Numbered from the stretch's first letter, positions 44,320 to 56,571 are shown. The stretch: 64,000 nucleotides of DNA from Rapana venosa (GCA_028751875.1 CM054135.1:13099551-13163550), one strand, 5' to 3'. Translations and numbers: made by a program. The notes: generated by a model from the letters alone, not told the origin.

Positions 44320-44463
44320 GCGCGCACACAAAGAGGCCATACAATAGAACCTGCACTGTAACACAGCTGTCGCTTCGAAACCTGACAACCATATTAAATC
44401 TATAAAATATTCATACTGTACTAAAACATTAGCACACACACTCAACGCACGCACACCACACCA

Positions 44464-44522
<59 letters not shown>

Positions 44523-44600
44523 CGCGCGCCGCACCACCACCACCACACCCCACCACACAACACACCACACCACACACCACCACCACGCACACACAATAAA
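44190..44600. repeat. CG/CA compound microsatellites
   Basis: CG core and (CA)n/(CGCA)n at 44190-44328, then (CA)n at 44464-44521 with a gccgcgcgccgc end and CACCA-rich sequence to 44600. About 100 bp of unique DNA lies between. Confidence 0.9.
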
Positions 44601-45107
44601 ACCCAGAGCAAAACCCCGCAGTCTCAGCATTATCATTATATAATGTTATATATGTAAGCAGAGAGGAAACATGATGAATCAGCCGAAAATTTCTAACAAG
44701 ACAAAATACAGAACATGGGGGTTGGGTTTGGGGGGGGGGGGGGGGGGGGGATTGAGAATGCAGAGGGGGTGGAAGTGGGGTGAGGGGAGGAAGGAGGATT
44801 TCAATTCACGTCAATGCGCATGACGAAACGGAACTAACAAGATCAGAGGCAAGTGTCAAAGCTAACAGCATCAAAGGGACAACACTGCGGTGACAGGAGT
44901 GAAAAGTAAGGACCAGCCTAGCATATGTACGCGCCTCTTCCCTCCCTCCCTGCCCTCCAGCTATGTTATTTTTGTTTGTTGTATCTCTACGTTCTTTGCC
45001 AAGTGAAACAAAGTCGGTGCTATAGCATGGAACAAGCACAACAGTATGGGCGACAAAGACTACGATGAATTGATGTGAACAATTATTGTGAGGATGAGCT
45101 GACGGCT
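44601..45107. other. unique sequence with a G-run
   Basis: G-run of about 19 at 44731-44750. No gene. Confidence 0.4.
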
Positions 45108-45255
<148 letters not shown>

Positions 45256-45261
45256 ATGCTT

Positions 45262-46993
45262 ATCATGGCTTGCATATCTGAAGTCGGAATACAGCTACCT
45301 TAATGGATCTTGATCCCATACCTGCTCTTGTCTTCTCACAATGCCTTCCACAACTTGTACCCTCTGTCACCGAAATAGTAAACTCATCTCTTCTGTCAGG
45401 AAATTTTCCATCAGCTCTCAAAACCGCAATAGTCACACCTCTACTAACAAGCATGACCTTGATCCCAACATTTTAAAGAATTACAGACCTGTCTCTAACT
45501 TACCTTTCATCTCCAAAGTACTTGAAAAAGTTGTTCTAAAACAACTCAACAACCACCTTCATTCCAATAATCTTTCCCCTTTTCAATCTGCCTATCGCGC
45601 CAACCACAGCACCGAAACCACCCTAGTCCACACTTTAGATACACTTCTACTCGCTGCTGATGCAGGGAAAATCTCCCTCCTCACTCTTCTCGACCTATCT
45701 GCTGCCTTTCACACTATAGATCACTCAATTCTTCTTTCTCGCCTCCAGAATATGTTTCGTATTAATGGCACTGCCCTCACCTGGTTTAGTTCATACCTCA
45801 CAAACCGATACCAGAAAGTTATTGTCAGCAAAATTCAATCAAAACCTGTCAAACTGGAATGTGGAGTCCCACAGGGATCAGTTCTGGGTCCTGTTCTCTT
45901 CACTCTCTACACTGCTCCACTCTCACACATAATAAACCACCATCATATTGATTATCATTTCTATGCCGATGACACTCAGCTTCAATGTAGCGATACCCTT
46001 GCAAATCTGCCTTCCCTCCTGACAAATATGGCCCACTGCCTTCTAGACATTCAAAACTGGAGGACTCAAAATAAGTTAGAGGTAAATGCCGATAAAACGG
46101 AAGCCATGCTCATGGGGACCAAACATAAACTTTCCTCCATCCCAACGACTTCAGTGGAATTCAGCAATAGTCAGTTCCTTTGTCCAGCTCTGTGAAATAT
46201 CTAGGTGTGGTTCTTGACAACACACTCTCTATGAAAAAATTCATCACCCAGACCTGCCAGTCTTGCTACTATCAGTTACGGCGCATAAGTGCAATTCGCA
46301 AGTATCTGTCTACTGAAGCAACATCCAAACTTGTCACATCTCTCATTCTTTCTCGTCTGGACTACTGTAATTCTCTCTTGGCTGGTTTGCCGGCATCATC
46401 CATCCACTCCCTTCAACGCATACAAAACTCTGCAGCTCGACTGGTCCTTAGAAAGAAAAATCTGAACACATCACTCCACTTTTGCGATCTCTTCACTGGC
46501 TGCCTGTCTCACAAAGAATAAAGTATAAGATTAATACCCTTTGTTTCAAATGTCTCCACAAATCCGCACTTCTTATCTCTGTAACTGTCTTCACCTGTGC
46601 ACTCCGTCCCGTTCCCTTCGTTCAGCTGTAGATACGTTGTGCTTTCGAACACCAAGATTTAAACAAACCACTGTTGGCCGTCGCTCTCTCTCTGTTTCGG
46701 TCCCTCCACATGGAACGACCTCCCTCTTCCACTTCGCCAAAAGCCTTCATTTGATTCTTTCAAATCTAGCCTCAAAACGCACTTATACTCTACTTGAGAT
46801 CTTCCCCTGTTATCTGTTCCTACTTGTCAATAGCTGCCTTCACCTCCACCACCCCCACCTAAGTGTGTTGTATATGTAAATTTGATATTTGTTTATCTTG
46901 ATATTTGTGGATGGTTGCATGCGTGTGAATGATTTGAATGCGAGCGCTTTGATTTGTTTACTTTACAAGATTCAGCGCTATATAAATTCCATA

Positions 46994-47026
<33 letters not shown>
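45262..47026 (+). mobile_element. L2-clade LINE, 5'-truncated, with RT and complete 3' end
   Basis: Coding similarity begins at about 45290 (DLDPIPALVFSQCLPQLVPS, then SLLSGNFPSALKTAIVTPLL), runs through the RT and the C-terminal tail to about 46800, and is followed by a 3' UTR. The UTR ends with gcgctttgatttg, acaagattcagcgctatata, aattccat and an (ATT)n tail at about 46987-47025. The GCGCTATATAAAT plus (ATT)n terminus is characteristic of L2-type elements. The 5' edge lies beside a CT/GT microsatellite. It is broken by at least three frameshifts (about 45447, 46180 and 46485). Confidence 0.9.
45290..46800 (+). pseudogene. L2 ORF2 remnant: reverse transcriptase and C-terminal region
   Basis: RT motifs in order: ILKNYRPVSNLPFISKVLEK, FQSAYRANHSTETTLVH, LLDLSAAFHTIDHSILLSRL (the usual AFDTIDH has H for the catalytic-block D), GVPQGSVLGPVLFTLY (about 45862-45906), FYADDTQLQ (YADD at 45962-45973), and NADKTEAMLMGTK. 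After the frameshift near 46180 come VKYLGVVLDNTLSMKKFI and ILSRLDYCNSLLAGLP, and after the one near 46485 LHWLPVSQRIKYK and VGRRSLSVSVPPHG. No endonuclease domain remains. The D-to-H change and frameshifts show it cannot act on its own. Confidence 0.9.
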
Positions 47027-47029
<3 letters not shown>

Positions 47030-47129
47030 TGGTAAAAATGGTTGCATGCACAGAATGTTACATTGCCTTGAAGCTACAGCCAAGGAACCAAAAGGAATAC
47101 TTGTCATGTTTGCCATCACTCGCTGTCTT

Positions 47130-47130
<1 letters not shown>

Positions 47131-47192
<62 letters not shown>

Positions 47193-47205
47193 GCGCGCGC
47201 GAGTG
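47131..47205. repeat. (CT)n microsatellite with CG end
   Basis: CT to 47187, then gtgcgcgcgcgcg. Confidence 0.95.
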
Positions 47206-48288
47206 AAGTGAAATAAAGATGGAAACAGGTGCAGTGGATATTTCGAAAAAAACCCACCCAACCAAACACGGCCATCAGTCGTACATAACGCAACATATTA
47301 TGTGAGATAGGTGATGAGTGTACCGCACACCATTAATGAAAAAAACGCTGGGTTTTTCCCACTCGGCGAAATGGAAATGGTACAACCATACAACGATCTC
47401 TGCTGTGCTATGTTCTGTTTGTTTCTTTGTGCTTAGGTGTGATTCTTTCTGATGTTCTTATATAGCCTTAAGATTAACAACAGTTCTTTGTTTCAACTGG
47501 ATACATTTTCAGTATTTGACCCTCAGAGTGAAGAGGCTCTGTGCATGTTTTTACACTGGAAATGGAGATTTTGTTTGTGGTTGTTTTTGGATACGTAGTA
47601 GAAGCTGTACTCTGCGTTCTCCTCATAATTATCTTATTTTATTTACTCTAATTCTTATTTGCAGGATTTTAATTTTGCCTGTGATATTACAAATGCCATG
47701 TTGACAGCTTTTCTTGTGTGTGACATTGTTGGTCTGACTGTGAATATGAGTTCACAAAATTAAAGTATTGTCTGCCTAAGATGACTGCCAGGATTTATAT
47801 ATTATACAGTGCATTGATATCTGTACAAAGATGACATTATGTTGAATGATCTGTAGTTGAGGAATTTGGCAAAATCGTTAGTTTTAAAGATGTGTGAAAG
47901 TGCACGTTATTGCAATTGATTTGGTGGATCAAGGCACTTGCATATCAAAGATTATGAGCTGGATTAATTCATTTTCTGACCAATAGAAGAAAGTGTGGTG
48001 ATGCACATGATGATCTACATTAGTATGTTTACGTAGCGTTATCACAATCACACCCCGTGATCCCTTTGCTTCGTCCAAACTCCAGTTTTGTTAATTTGGT
48101 CGTCTCTCTACCCTAGTAAAATGTGTACTCAGGGGCCCTTTCCAACTCTTTCTGTGGGTGGACTATTTGAAGTATGCAATTAAACATATTAGTGCGAAGT
48201 GGATGAACTGCGTGCAATGGAAAATGTTAAAAGCATTTTAAATGTATGCTATGTAAATGACGTTTCAGGTTCCAAGATTTTCAGACGA

Positions 48289-48297
<9 letters not shown>
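47206..48297. other. unique AT-rich sequence, no gene called
   Basis: About 1.1 kb without shared repeats, long frames or RNA genes. Confidence 0.4.

Positions 48298-48358
<61 letters not shown>
48298..48358. repeat. (CA)n microsatellite
   Basis: About 60 bp of pure CA. Confidence 0.95.
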
Positions 48359-48360
<2 letters not shown>

Positions 48361-49165
48361 GCCTATGCTGGTACCAGCACGTGGACTGGGTATGTTTGAT
48401 ATTGTGTTGATTGGGTAGAGAGTACTAGCCATCTGTTCTATCACGTTCTACCCAAAACAGCCTGGTTGAACCCGATACCGTAGGCTGTTTGAGACATACG
48501 TCAACATGTGTCGGTTTTGTGGTGTCGGGGAATGCAAAGCCCGCAAGCATCATCAGTGTTGGAGCTGACCATCATCAAAGAAGGCACTGCTTGCCGGGCG
48601 ACACTGGGCCTTTCCTGTCCACACCCTAGAGTGCAGAGGTCAGGCGTGCTGGAAGAGAAGTGCAGACGAACAAAGCAGACATGGCACAGCACGGGGAGAA
48701 AGGTTAATTGGCTGGGTCCTCTTGACAGCCCAGACTTTCCAGTCCTCACTTGAAAACCGTGCATGTCACTGTGCGGGCAGGAACGTGTGTCTGTGCATTT
48801 TTGAACCTGTCTGAAGGAACAGGGTTGACTTTTGATACAAGCTGACTGTTTGATGGAACCCACTAATGGCTTTTGAAGTTTGTCCTTTTTTGGGGATAGG
48901 TGTTCAGTGGTTTTTCAGAAGCAGTTTGGTAAAGCTTTTATGTAGAGGTTGTGCTGATTATAAGCTATTGAAATGTTCAATCTTTAAAAAATACGCCAGA
49001 TAATGAACATAAAATGTGTAAGTATGCGTTACTCAAAGAGTATATAAAACAAAATGATGCAGATGCTTTTGACAGATATGCATATATGCAATTCAAAGTA
49101 TGTCTTAGCACCAATGCATCATAGACATACAAACGAATATTAGCTTATCAGCATACACATGTAAC

Positions 49166-49170
<5 letters not shown>
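48359..49170. other. unique sequence
   Basis: No gene or shared repeat recognised. Confidence 0.4.
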
Positions 49171-49201
<31 letters not shown>

Positions 49202-49205
49202 ACAC

Positions 49206-49286
<81 letters not shown>
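49171..49286. repeat. (CA)n microsatellite
   Basis: CA with three one-base interruptions. Confidence 0.95.
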
Positions 49287-49292
<6 letters not shown>

Positions 49293-49510
49293 ATGGTCAT
49301 AAACAATGGATTCAGTTGTTCAGTGGAAGATAAATCACGGTATTATGGAATGAGACTAAAATGTGTATCTCTTACACATCATATTATTCTCTGGGGTAAT
49401 ACTTTATGTTTCGAAACGACGAATGAAAAAGAATGGAAAGAATTTCTGTGATTTATTATACTTCTTCATGACACAGCATTATTAATCAACAGGAACACAG
49501 GAATGTTCAA

Positions 49511-49665
<155 letters not shown>

Positions 49666-50462
49666 CGCTTTGACCAATTTATTGTCATTGCCCAATGTGG
49701 CCTATTGACAAGGGGGGTTATTCACGACTTTCTTTTGTAAATACAAATAAATACAATAAAAATCACATGATGCATGTAACATAATGAAAACCAAAAAACA
49801 AACAAACCCAAAAGAGCTCTCTATAAACGGATACGACTTTAAGCTCTGACATGAACTCAGTTTCAAACTGAACACAAAGTAATAGCAAGGATGAACAACA
49901 GGAACCAATAAGCAATAACTAAAATAATAAAAAGAACATTCTAGAGAGAGAGAGAGAATTTGTAAAGTGAACAGAGCTAGACGTGACTGAACAAGACAAG
50001 ACCAAGACAAAAGTTATCGACCAGGAAGCTCAACAACATTATATTTTGCATACATTCCAACCGATCAATGAAAACAGGAGTGATAGACAGGTGAACAATT
50101 CATCAGTGGCAAACAGATGACAGGTGATCCACCAGACATGCTTCACATAAGATCATGTATCAAAACGTGTCCGACACACGGTTAGCTATGCACTTGGAAA
50201 CAAAGGTTCAAAGGGGTATCGCATTTCTCTGTACGTGAGTGGCTGAATGTTTTCTTTTCTGGGGGGTGTGGGCAAACACAGAGGGATAAAGGGATGAACG
50301 AGTCATAAAGTATCAGCCGTTAGCAGCTCCAAAGAAAAGGTAGCAGGTTTTGTTGGAGGGTGTTGAGGGTTTGTCCAGCCGAAACTTGGAAAGAGGAAAG
50401 GGGAAGAGGATGGGGGCGTGATAGAGGCTGGGTGGAGAGAGTGAAGAAGGAGAAGCAATAGG
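49666..50462. other. unique sequence
   Basis: The first 130 bp (tttgaccaatttattgtcat, gtaaatacaaataaatacaa) has the look of an antisense retroelement 3' UTR but has no second copy here. No gene in the rest. Confidence 0.35.
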
Positions 50463-51320
50463 ACAGTGATAGGGTAAGGGAAGTGATAGGGTAAGGGAAG
50501 TGATAGGGTAAGGGAAGTGATAGGGTAAGGGAAGTGATAGGATAAGGGAAGTGATAGGGTAAGGGAAGTGAAAGGGTAAGGGAAGTGATAGGGTAAGGGA
50601 AGTGATAGGGTAAGGGAAGTGATAGGATAAGGGAAGTGATAGGATAAGGAAAGTGATAGGATAAGGGAAGTGATAGGGAAGTGATAGGGTAAGGGACGTG
50701 ATAGGATAAGGGAAGTGATAGGATAAGGGAAGTGATAGGATAAGGAAAGTGATAGGATAAGGGAAGTGATAGGGTAAGGGAAGTGATAGGATAAGGGAAG
50801 TGATAGGATAAGGGAATAATATTAATAGAATAAGGGACTTGACTGAATTAGGGAATAATACTAATAGATTAAGGGACGTGATAGGATAAGGGATGTGATT
50901 GGATAAAGGAAGTGATTCGATAAGGGAATAATATTGTTAAAATAAGGGACGTGACTGGATTAATAATAATAATAATTATAATAACAATAATGATAATAAT
51001 AATAATAAATGGAATTTGTATAGCGCTATATCTTGCAAAGACAAACCAGAGCGCAAGAGAAATGAGAGGGTAAGGGAAGTGAAAGGGTAAGGGAGACGAT
51101 TCGATTCGGGAAGTGATTTGATAAGAGACGTGGTTGGATAAGGGACGGGATTGGATAAGGGATGTGGTTGGATAAGGGACGTGATTGGAAAAGGGACGTG
51201 GTTGGATAAGGGACGTGATTGTATAAGGGACGTGATTGGATAAGGGACGTGATTGGATAAGGGATGTTTTTGGATAAGGGACGTGATTGGATAAGGGACG
51301 GGATTTGAAAAGGGACATGG
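50463..51320. repeat. 17-bp minisatellite, interrupted
   Basis: Left part (50463-50955): agtgatagggtaaggga and agtgataggataaggga. Right part (51060-51320): gggacgtgattggataa. Both are the same 17-bp frame with different dominant variants. Separated by an L2 tail. Confidence 0.95.
50957..51058 (-). mobile_element. L2 3' tail fragment inside the 17-bp minisatellite
   Basis: (TAA)n/(AAT)n, aatggaatttgtatagcgct, atatcttgcaaagacaaacc, agagcgcaag: antisense L2 3' end of about 100 bp. Confidence 0.85.
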
Positions 51321-51653
51321 ATTAGATTGCATGACTGATGTTTGGAGCCGCAGAAAAGAAACAATAGTATCAGTTTTCCTTTGTAGCACTTAATCCTTCC
51401 TCCATCATATCCATCTCTCTTTTCCTGCTGCTAAAGTATATCATTTAGATTTTAGCCTATATATAGCTACTATTGATATCAAGGGTTGGATTCGTCCTTG
51501 AAAATGAAAAAAAACCCACACCCAACAACCCGAAACAAAAACAACAAACCAGATCGACAGATAAAGACCACAATTGAGCTGTTCAGAATGTTTTCAGTGC
51601 ACCTGCAACAACCCAACTGTCTTTTGCAGAACCATGATTACAGCGGGAAGCAG
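51321..51653. other. unique sequence
   Basis: No gene recognised. Confidence 0.4.
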
Positions 51654-51895
51654 AAAAGCCTAGCGGTTCCAGCTGAAAAAAGCCTAGCGGTTCCAGCTGA
51701 AAAAAGCCTAGAGGTTCCAGCTGAAAAAAGCCTAGCGGTTCCAGCTGAAAAAAGCCTAGCGGTTCCAGCTGAAAAAAGCCTAGTGGTTCCAGCTGAAAAA
51801 AGCCTAGCGGTTCCAGCTGAAAAAAGCCTAGAGGTTCCAGCTGAAAAAAGCCTAGCGGTTCCAGCTGAAAAAAGCCTAGCGGTTCCAGCTGAAAA
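51654..51895. repeat. 24-bp minisatellite, 10 units
   Basis: Unit agcctagcggttccagctga plus aaaa, nearly perfect, with single-base variants at the second g of TAGCGG. The period is a multiple of three, so plus reads repeats of KSLAVPAE and minus RLFSAGTA. The surrounding 214-residue frame starts at TTG and has no recognisable domain, so it is not called a gene. Confidence 0.95.
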
Positions 51896-52032
51896 CGCGA
51901 GGCCTGTCAGTGAACAGAGGGCACGCACGTGTCCAAGTCAGCATGAAGGTTCCTGTTTGACAGGCGTTATATCTGGCTCTGATATTGTTCCTCTGCAAGT
52001 CTTCAGAATGGTGTTTTTTTTCTGTTTTCAGT

Positions 52033-52125
52033 TAAGACTCCACGGTTCACCAGTGGTGAGATTTTTGCGTATGCGACCGTTTTTACTCACCATAGAGGTA
52101 ACCGCAGTCCGACCTCGGGGAAGTA
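52033..52125 (-). mobile_element. SINE-2 3' fragment
   Basis: ggttcaccagtggtgagatt, tttgcgtatgcgaccgtttt, tactcaccatagaggtaacc, gcagtccgacctcgggg: antisense SINE-2 3' region, the same stretch as 21228-21322. Confidence 0.75.
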
Positions 52126-52298
52126 TATGACTGTAAACCAAGAGGTTCAGCCTCTTCACCTTCTACAAAAGAGTGGGCCAGCTTTGGCCGGTGAAATGTG
52201 AACGATGCGCGCTTTTTATGTCCTGGAGAAGTTCAAATTGTCCGGCACACCGTTTGAAAATGTGAGGTATCAATGAAGAAGATATGAAGTCAGATCAG

Positions 52299-52510
52299 TG
52301 GCGGTTATCAATTTAACATGACAACCATCGCAACTATTTGCCTTGCAAGTTGTGAAGTCCGCCACAGGGCTGTTTCTATCTCATGTATGTACATACACTT
52401 TTTAAAAAAAAAATCCAACGAGGGCTTTTTCCAGTTAAGATCCACAGTGGCAGTTATGGACATGACAATCATCGCTACTAGCTGTCTTGTTGAAATTTGC
52501 GCAGGGCCCA
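52299..52510. repeat. tandem duplication, about 142 bp
   Basis: gtggcggttatcaatttaac, atgacaaccatcgcaac (52299-52334) recurs as gtggcagttatggac, atgacaatcatcgctac (52446-52476), and both are followed by tgcc/tgtcttg and a GCCACAGGG/GCGCAGGGC block. Confidence 0.7.
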
Positions 52511-52625
52511 CACGTTGAGAAAATGGCCGTAAACGAAAGATAATTGTGTTGATAAGAGAGAAGCGCGGGACAGTGACTGACAGCTCGGTAATAAAATGTC
52601 GGCGTTAATCGGCCATTGACCATCT
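52458..52625 (+). repeat. dispersed repeat R5, copy A
   Basis: ggcccacacgttgagaaaat, ggccgtaaacgaaagataat, gtgttgataagagagaa, aatgtcggcg match 58185-58365 (ggccccacgttgagatgatg, gccatacacaaaac, aatggcggc). A weaker relative is around 55665-55710. Family unknown. Confidence 0.55.
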
Positions 52626-52804
52626 AACTAAATCTTCAGTGCCGACATTGAGGGAAGGACCCCCAGTGCTCTTCGCTGATGTGTTCGGGAAAGTTGAAAA
52701 GTTCCCTGTCCAGTACACAGACCTGCACACCCTGTAGTTGTTGTGGCTTCTGATGGGCTGGTGGAATCTTCGATCTTCCAAAAGGTCTGCTGTGTTTAGC
52801 ACTC

Positions 52805-53470
52805 ATCCAACGGACACCCTGGCTGGGTGGTTAAGACCGTTGGACTTAATAATAATAAATAATAACAATGTATGGAATTTATATAGAGCTGAATCTTGTA
52901 AAGCAACAAATCAAAGCGCTGAGATGAATTTTTAAAAATAATTTAATTTTAAAATTTTTTAAAATGTATGCGTGTGTATGCGGTTTTGTAAATTTTGTCA
53001 TCTGTTTCCTCCGGCACACAATGGCCTACTCTTTCGAAAAGCGGAACAGGATTTAACGTGTGCGCAAGATGTTCTGCATACGTTCGCCCACGGGGCCTCG
53101 GTTTATAGTCTCATCCGAAGGACTTCAGTCCCATAGGTCAATGAAGTCGTGAGTTCGAATCTCGGCGGCGTTTGATGAATTTAGGGTTGGGAATGTTACG
53201 ACACCTCAGGTCAACGTCAAGTGCAGACCTATCAGGGCCTTAATTCCCTTCGTGTATATACACGTGCAGAAGATCAAACACGCACGTTAAAGATCCCGTT
53301 GTTCGTGTCAGCGTTGTTGGGTGGGTTAGGAAACACGAACATGCCCTGCATACAACACCGAAGTCTGCATGCGTTTAGCTTCTTCATGGCGGCAAAACGG
53401 CTGCTTACGCAAAATCTGACCTTTCATGAACCTCGGAGGTCTAGCCGAGGAACAAACAATAAAATCCCAA
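52805..53470 (+). mobile_element. SINE-2 (tRNA-Leu-like head), split by a SINE-1/L2 insertion
   Basis: Head: A box tggctgggtgg (52820-52830), gttaagaccgttggactt, then the insert, then resumption at cagtcccataggtcaatgaa with B box gagttcgaatc (53151-53161). Body: aggtcaacgtcaagtgcaga, cccttcgtgtatatacacgt, agaagatcaaacacgcacgt, taaagatcccgttgttcgtg, gaaacacgaacatgccctgc. 3' end: atggcggcaaaacggctgct, acgcaaaatctgacctttca, tctagccgaggaac. The long variable-arm-like spacing (about 60 bp without the insert) fits a Leu-type head. This is the only near-complete SINE-2 here. Confidence 0.8.
52848..53125 (-). mobile_element. SINE-1 body joined to an L2 3' tail, inserted in SINE-2
   Basis: On the minus strand: SINE-1 body from AAGTCCTTCGGATGAGAC to ACCGCATACACACG (53125-52970), a 40-bp A/T linker (about 52931-52969), then an L2 tail with cagcgctttgatttgttgc, caagattcagctctatataa and (ATT)n at the end (52930-52848). 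The hexamer ggactt flanks it (52842-52847 and 53120-53125). Confidence 0.8.
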
Positions 53471-54264
53471 CAATAACAGCAAAAACAACAAACAAACCAA
53501 CACCCAGTCGTCCTCCCATTCTCCTCAACTAAACATCATCACATCCTCCCTTTGCAATGTGCTACGCTTTGGTGTTGAGAGCGTGTTGCACTGAATAGGG
53601 GGGACGTGAAAGATAAACGTACTCGTGCCATGTGCTGAAAGAGAAAGTACTGTGGAAAATCTTCAGTGACTGGTCGCTAGTATTACAGGCATTATTGTTG
53701 TTGTTGGATAGTCAGTCCTAAATCCTTAGTTTAGCACTCAGGAGATCACCCAGAACATTCATTCTGTCTCACTCCTCACATGCAGGAATCACTGTGATTC
53801 CGAAAGTACCCAGTGGTTGAGAATTTGCGTGTATTGCTGTCTTCAAGAGCCTTGGCATTCAGGCAGCTATGCTTTAACTTCAATGTGTTTTTCTCCTTTC
53901 TACATGAGCTTGTCATGGATGAAGACAATCATTACTCAAAATAACATGTCAAGCACAGCAACATTGTACTGAAGAACTTGGCACTTTGATGACCTCAATA
54001 ACTGACATAACTTTTCGCCTGAGCCAACGGGCGAATTGGAAATGCGAGTTTAGTTGTTGAGGAAGTGATAGATCGGTGTGGTAGTGTGTTGGATACATTG
54101 CTCAGGATTTTTTGTGTCGATGCAATGGCCTTCCAGCTCAACACCGCCTTGCGACATTGCATTCCAGATCTGCTTTTTTCCCCAGCATGCTCGTAATCTT
54201 TATGTCTTCATTGGTGCTATGCATTAGTTTTCCATTTTTATTTTATTTATGTGGACTCGCCCGC
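53471..54264. other. unique sequence
   Basis: CAAA-rich to about 53530, then no recognisable gene or shared repeat. Confidence 0.4.
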
Positions 54265-54335
54265 AGAAATACACACACACACATGCACGCATGCGCGCAC
54301 ACAACACACACACACACGCACACACACACACACAC

Positions 54336-54392
<57 letters not shown>

Positions 54393-54430
54393 CACACACT
54401 CTGTCTGTCTGTCTGTCTGTCTGTCTGTTA
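54265..54430. repeat. (CA)n followed by (TGTC)n
   Basis: CA with several AA interruptions to 54398, then eight TGTC units. Confidence 0.95.
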
Positions 54431-54831
54431 GCACAACTCTGTTATCTTTATTATGAAAATTTTCTCAAAGATCTACTAACGCGAACAAGCGAGCAACATC
54501 TGTACTCAGACTATGAAATCTGTTGATGCCAGCACTCGTCAGTTCTTGCAAGCCTGGCTCCCGAGTTTCAGGCCTCGGAAAGGGATGGACGGACCCTCCT
54601 CAGAGGCTGCAGCGCTGGTTACTGCTCCTTGCTTCCTGGTGCCACACAGCGAGACACGCCTCGTAAACACAGTCATGTCTTTCGCGCTCACAAGAGAAAA
54701 ACAGCAATTCTGTGGCCAATCATACGTGCAAACACATACACTAGGAAGCGAGAACCGATGCAAACCTGCGCTGTACTGTCTTCAGCCTAGCGTACAAACT
54801 ACTGGCACTTTCTGTCTGAAGACTGTGGTTG
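54431..54831. other. unique sequence
   Basis: No gene called. Confidence 0.4.
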
Positions 54832-55010
54832 CCCAGTCATTAAACTCTGGGGATTCTGGCATGTGACCAGGGAGTTAGTGGGCGCTGAAGCACTTGACGC
54901 CCTGGTCAGAAGAGCTCTGTTCAACTTCCCAGACACTTTCCCAAAAAGAAGAAAGAGTAAGTTACACTGACCCGTGTTTGGACCAGCAGCCAATACCTCA
55001 TCCTCTCCTG
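54832..55010 (+). repeat. dispersed repeat R2, copy A
   Basis: cagtcattaaactctgggga, gggagttagtgggcgctgaa, gcacttgacgccctggtcag, aagagctctgttcaacttcc, cagacac. Shares the order with 57036-57303 and 59612-59905. Confidence 0.7.
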
Positions 55011-56449
55011 TATCTCTTGGAGTTGTGCTGCAGTTGTAAGCAACAATCACGGCCGTTAGTCAGTCGTTCCGTTGTTAAGAGAAAGAAAGAAACGCTGAGA
55101 TGACCAAAGAAAACTTAGAGGCTGCTGAGGGAAACGTTTGTTATTTTTAACTTCGTGATCTGTGGACTTAGGAAAAAAAAAACATGGGGGGGAGGGGGTG
55201 GGGGGCTGAGACAGGAGAAAGTCTTGCTGGTTTGTTAGCCTTTAAAGGAGTATAGGAGAATGACAGTTGAGAGCTAGAGGAAGGTTATGACAGACACGAG
55301 TTTGTAATTACGTGTTCAGTTAGGGCAGAACATTTGTTTTGGAAGTATCTTGTTTTTGCACAATACCTGTAAACAGGATTAAACAATTATCCCTTTTCCA
55401 GTACACAGATTTTATATTCCCTATCACTTTCCAATGTTATTTCTGGAAAATTGAATCTGGAAACTGATGTTTCTTTTTTATCTGGATTATCTAGTCTGTC
55501 TCTGATATACAAGTCTGTTGAAATCGAAACTGTATCTTCGAGATGATTTAACTTAATGACACACTGATACTTTCCCCACCAACATGAAAGAATTGCTTTC
55601 AAATGTACATTCTTGCCACGGGGACATGGCATACATTGCTTCTGCTTATCTAGTTTAAATTTTTAGAGTGGCCACATGTAGAGAAAACAGCCGTGGGGGG
55701 AAGATAAATGGACTTACAATCATGATAATGGGCATACCGCGCGCGTGAAGCCTGGGTGATAGATTGGCGGTATGGATAGCTGCTTGAAAGTTGCTATCTC
55801 TTGTGCAGCAGGTATGCGGACATCAGGGGTATCCATAGAACTCGGTACTGAGGAGGAAAGTTTGAAAGTTGGTTGTTAGATAAGCAAATGCTTACACTCT
55901 TTACTGGATAGTTTAGCCAGAGGACTGTACTTACCCCTTTCCTATGTCTCTTAACACAACTCGAGTCGAGCTGCCCATTTCCCCTTTCTGCTCACTTCGT
56001 TTTGCAAGTAACTGGTATTTGGATTGAGTTTGACTGCTGGTTTTCTTAAGTATGAAACTTTTGGAATGAATAAACATAAAAATATCCATAAACTGACAAT
56101 AATAAAAAAGATACAATATACAAACAGTGACTAACATCCTAACAACCCCCCTCCCCCCAGTATTGCTGTATCTTGGAAGAGCTTTTACGAATTTGGTTCA
56201 CTGGGGCATGCATGGGCTTTTGCAAAGACAACAGGATTTTTCTTTCTGGAGGTTTGGTGTTAACCGGTTGGTGTTGTCTAATACTGGCTGTCCTTATCGA
56301 CAAAAAGCTTTCCACCTTTGCACCCGTTGGTATAGATTCTCTGTATGTTTTTCTCACACTTTCATGCTAATTATTATCGTCCCCTCCAAGAAAAAACAAC
56401 AAACAATGGCTTTAATCTCCGCTTCCTCTCTTTTTATGCTCATTGGAAC
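55011..56449. other. unique sequence, no gene called
   Basis: About 1.4 kb. G-rich near 55180-55205. 55665-55710 weakly resembles R5. 55930-56120 is AT-rich. No exon or RNA gene recognised. Confidence 0.35.
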
Positions 56450-56570
56450 ACACACACGCACATGCACGCATGCACACACACAAACACACACACATACACA
56501 CGCGCACGCGCACACACGCTCACGAACACACACATATGCGCATTCATACACACGCGCAGGTTCACACACA
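56450..56570. repeat. CA/CG-rich alternating tract
   Basis: Imperfect CA/CG repeats. Confidence 0.85.
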
Positions 56571-56571
56571 C

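Noticed and set aside
51486..52130. 214-residue frame with ten KSLAVPAE repeats
   Set aside because: It starts at TTG, depends on the 24-bp minisatellite for most of its length, and its 3' part runs into an antisense SINE-2 fragment.
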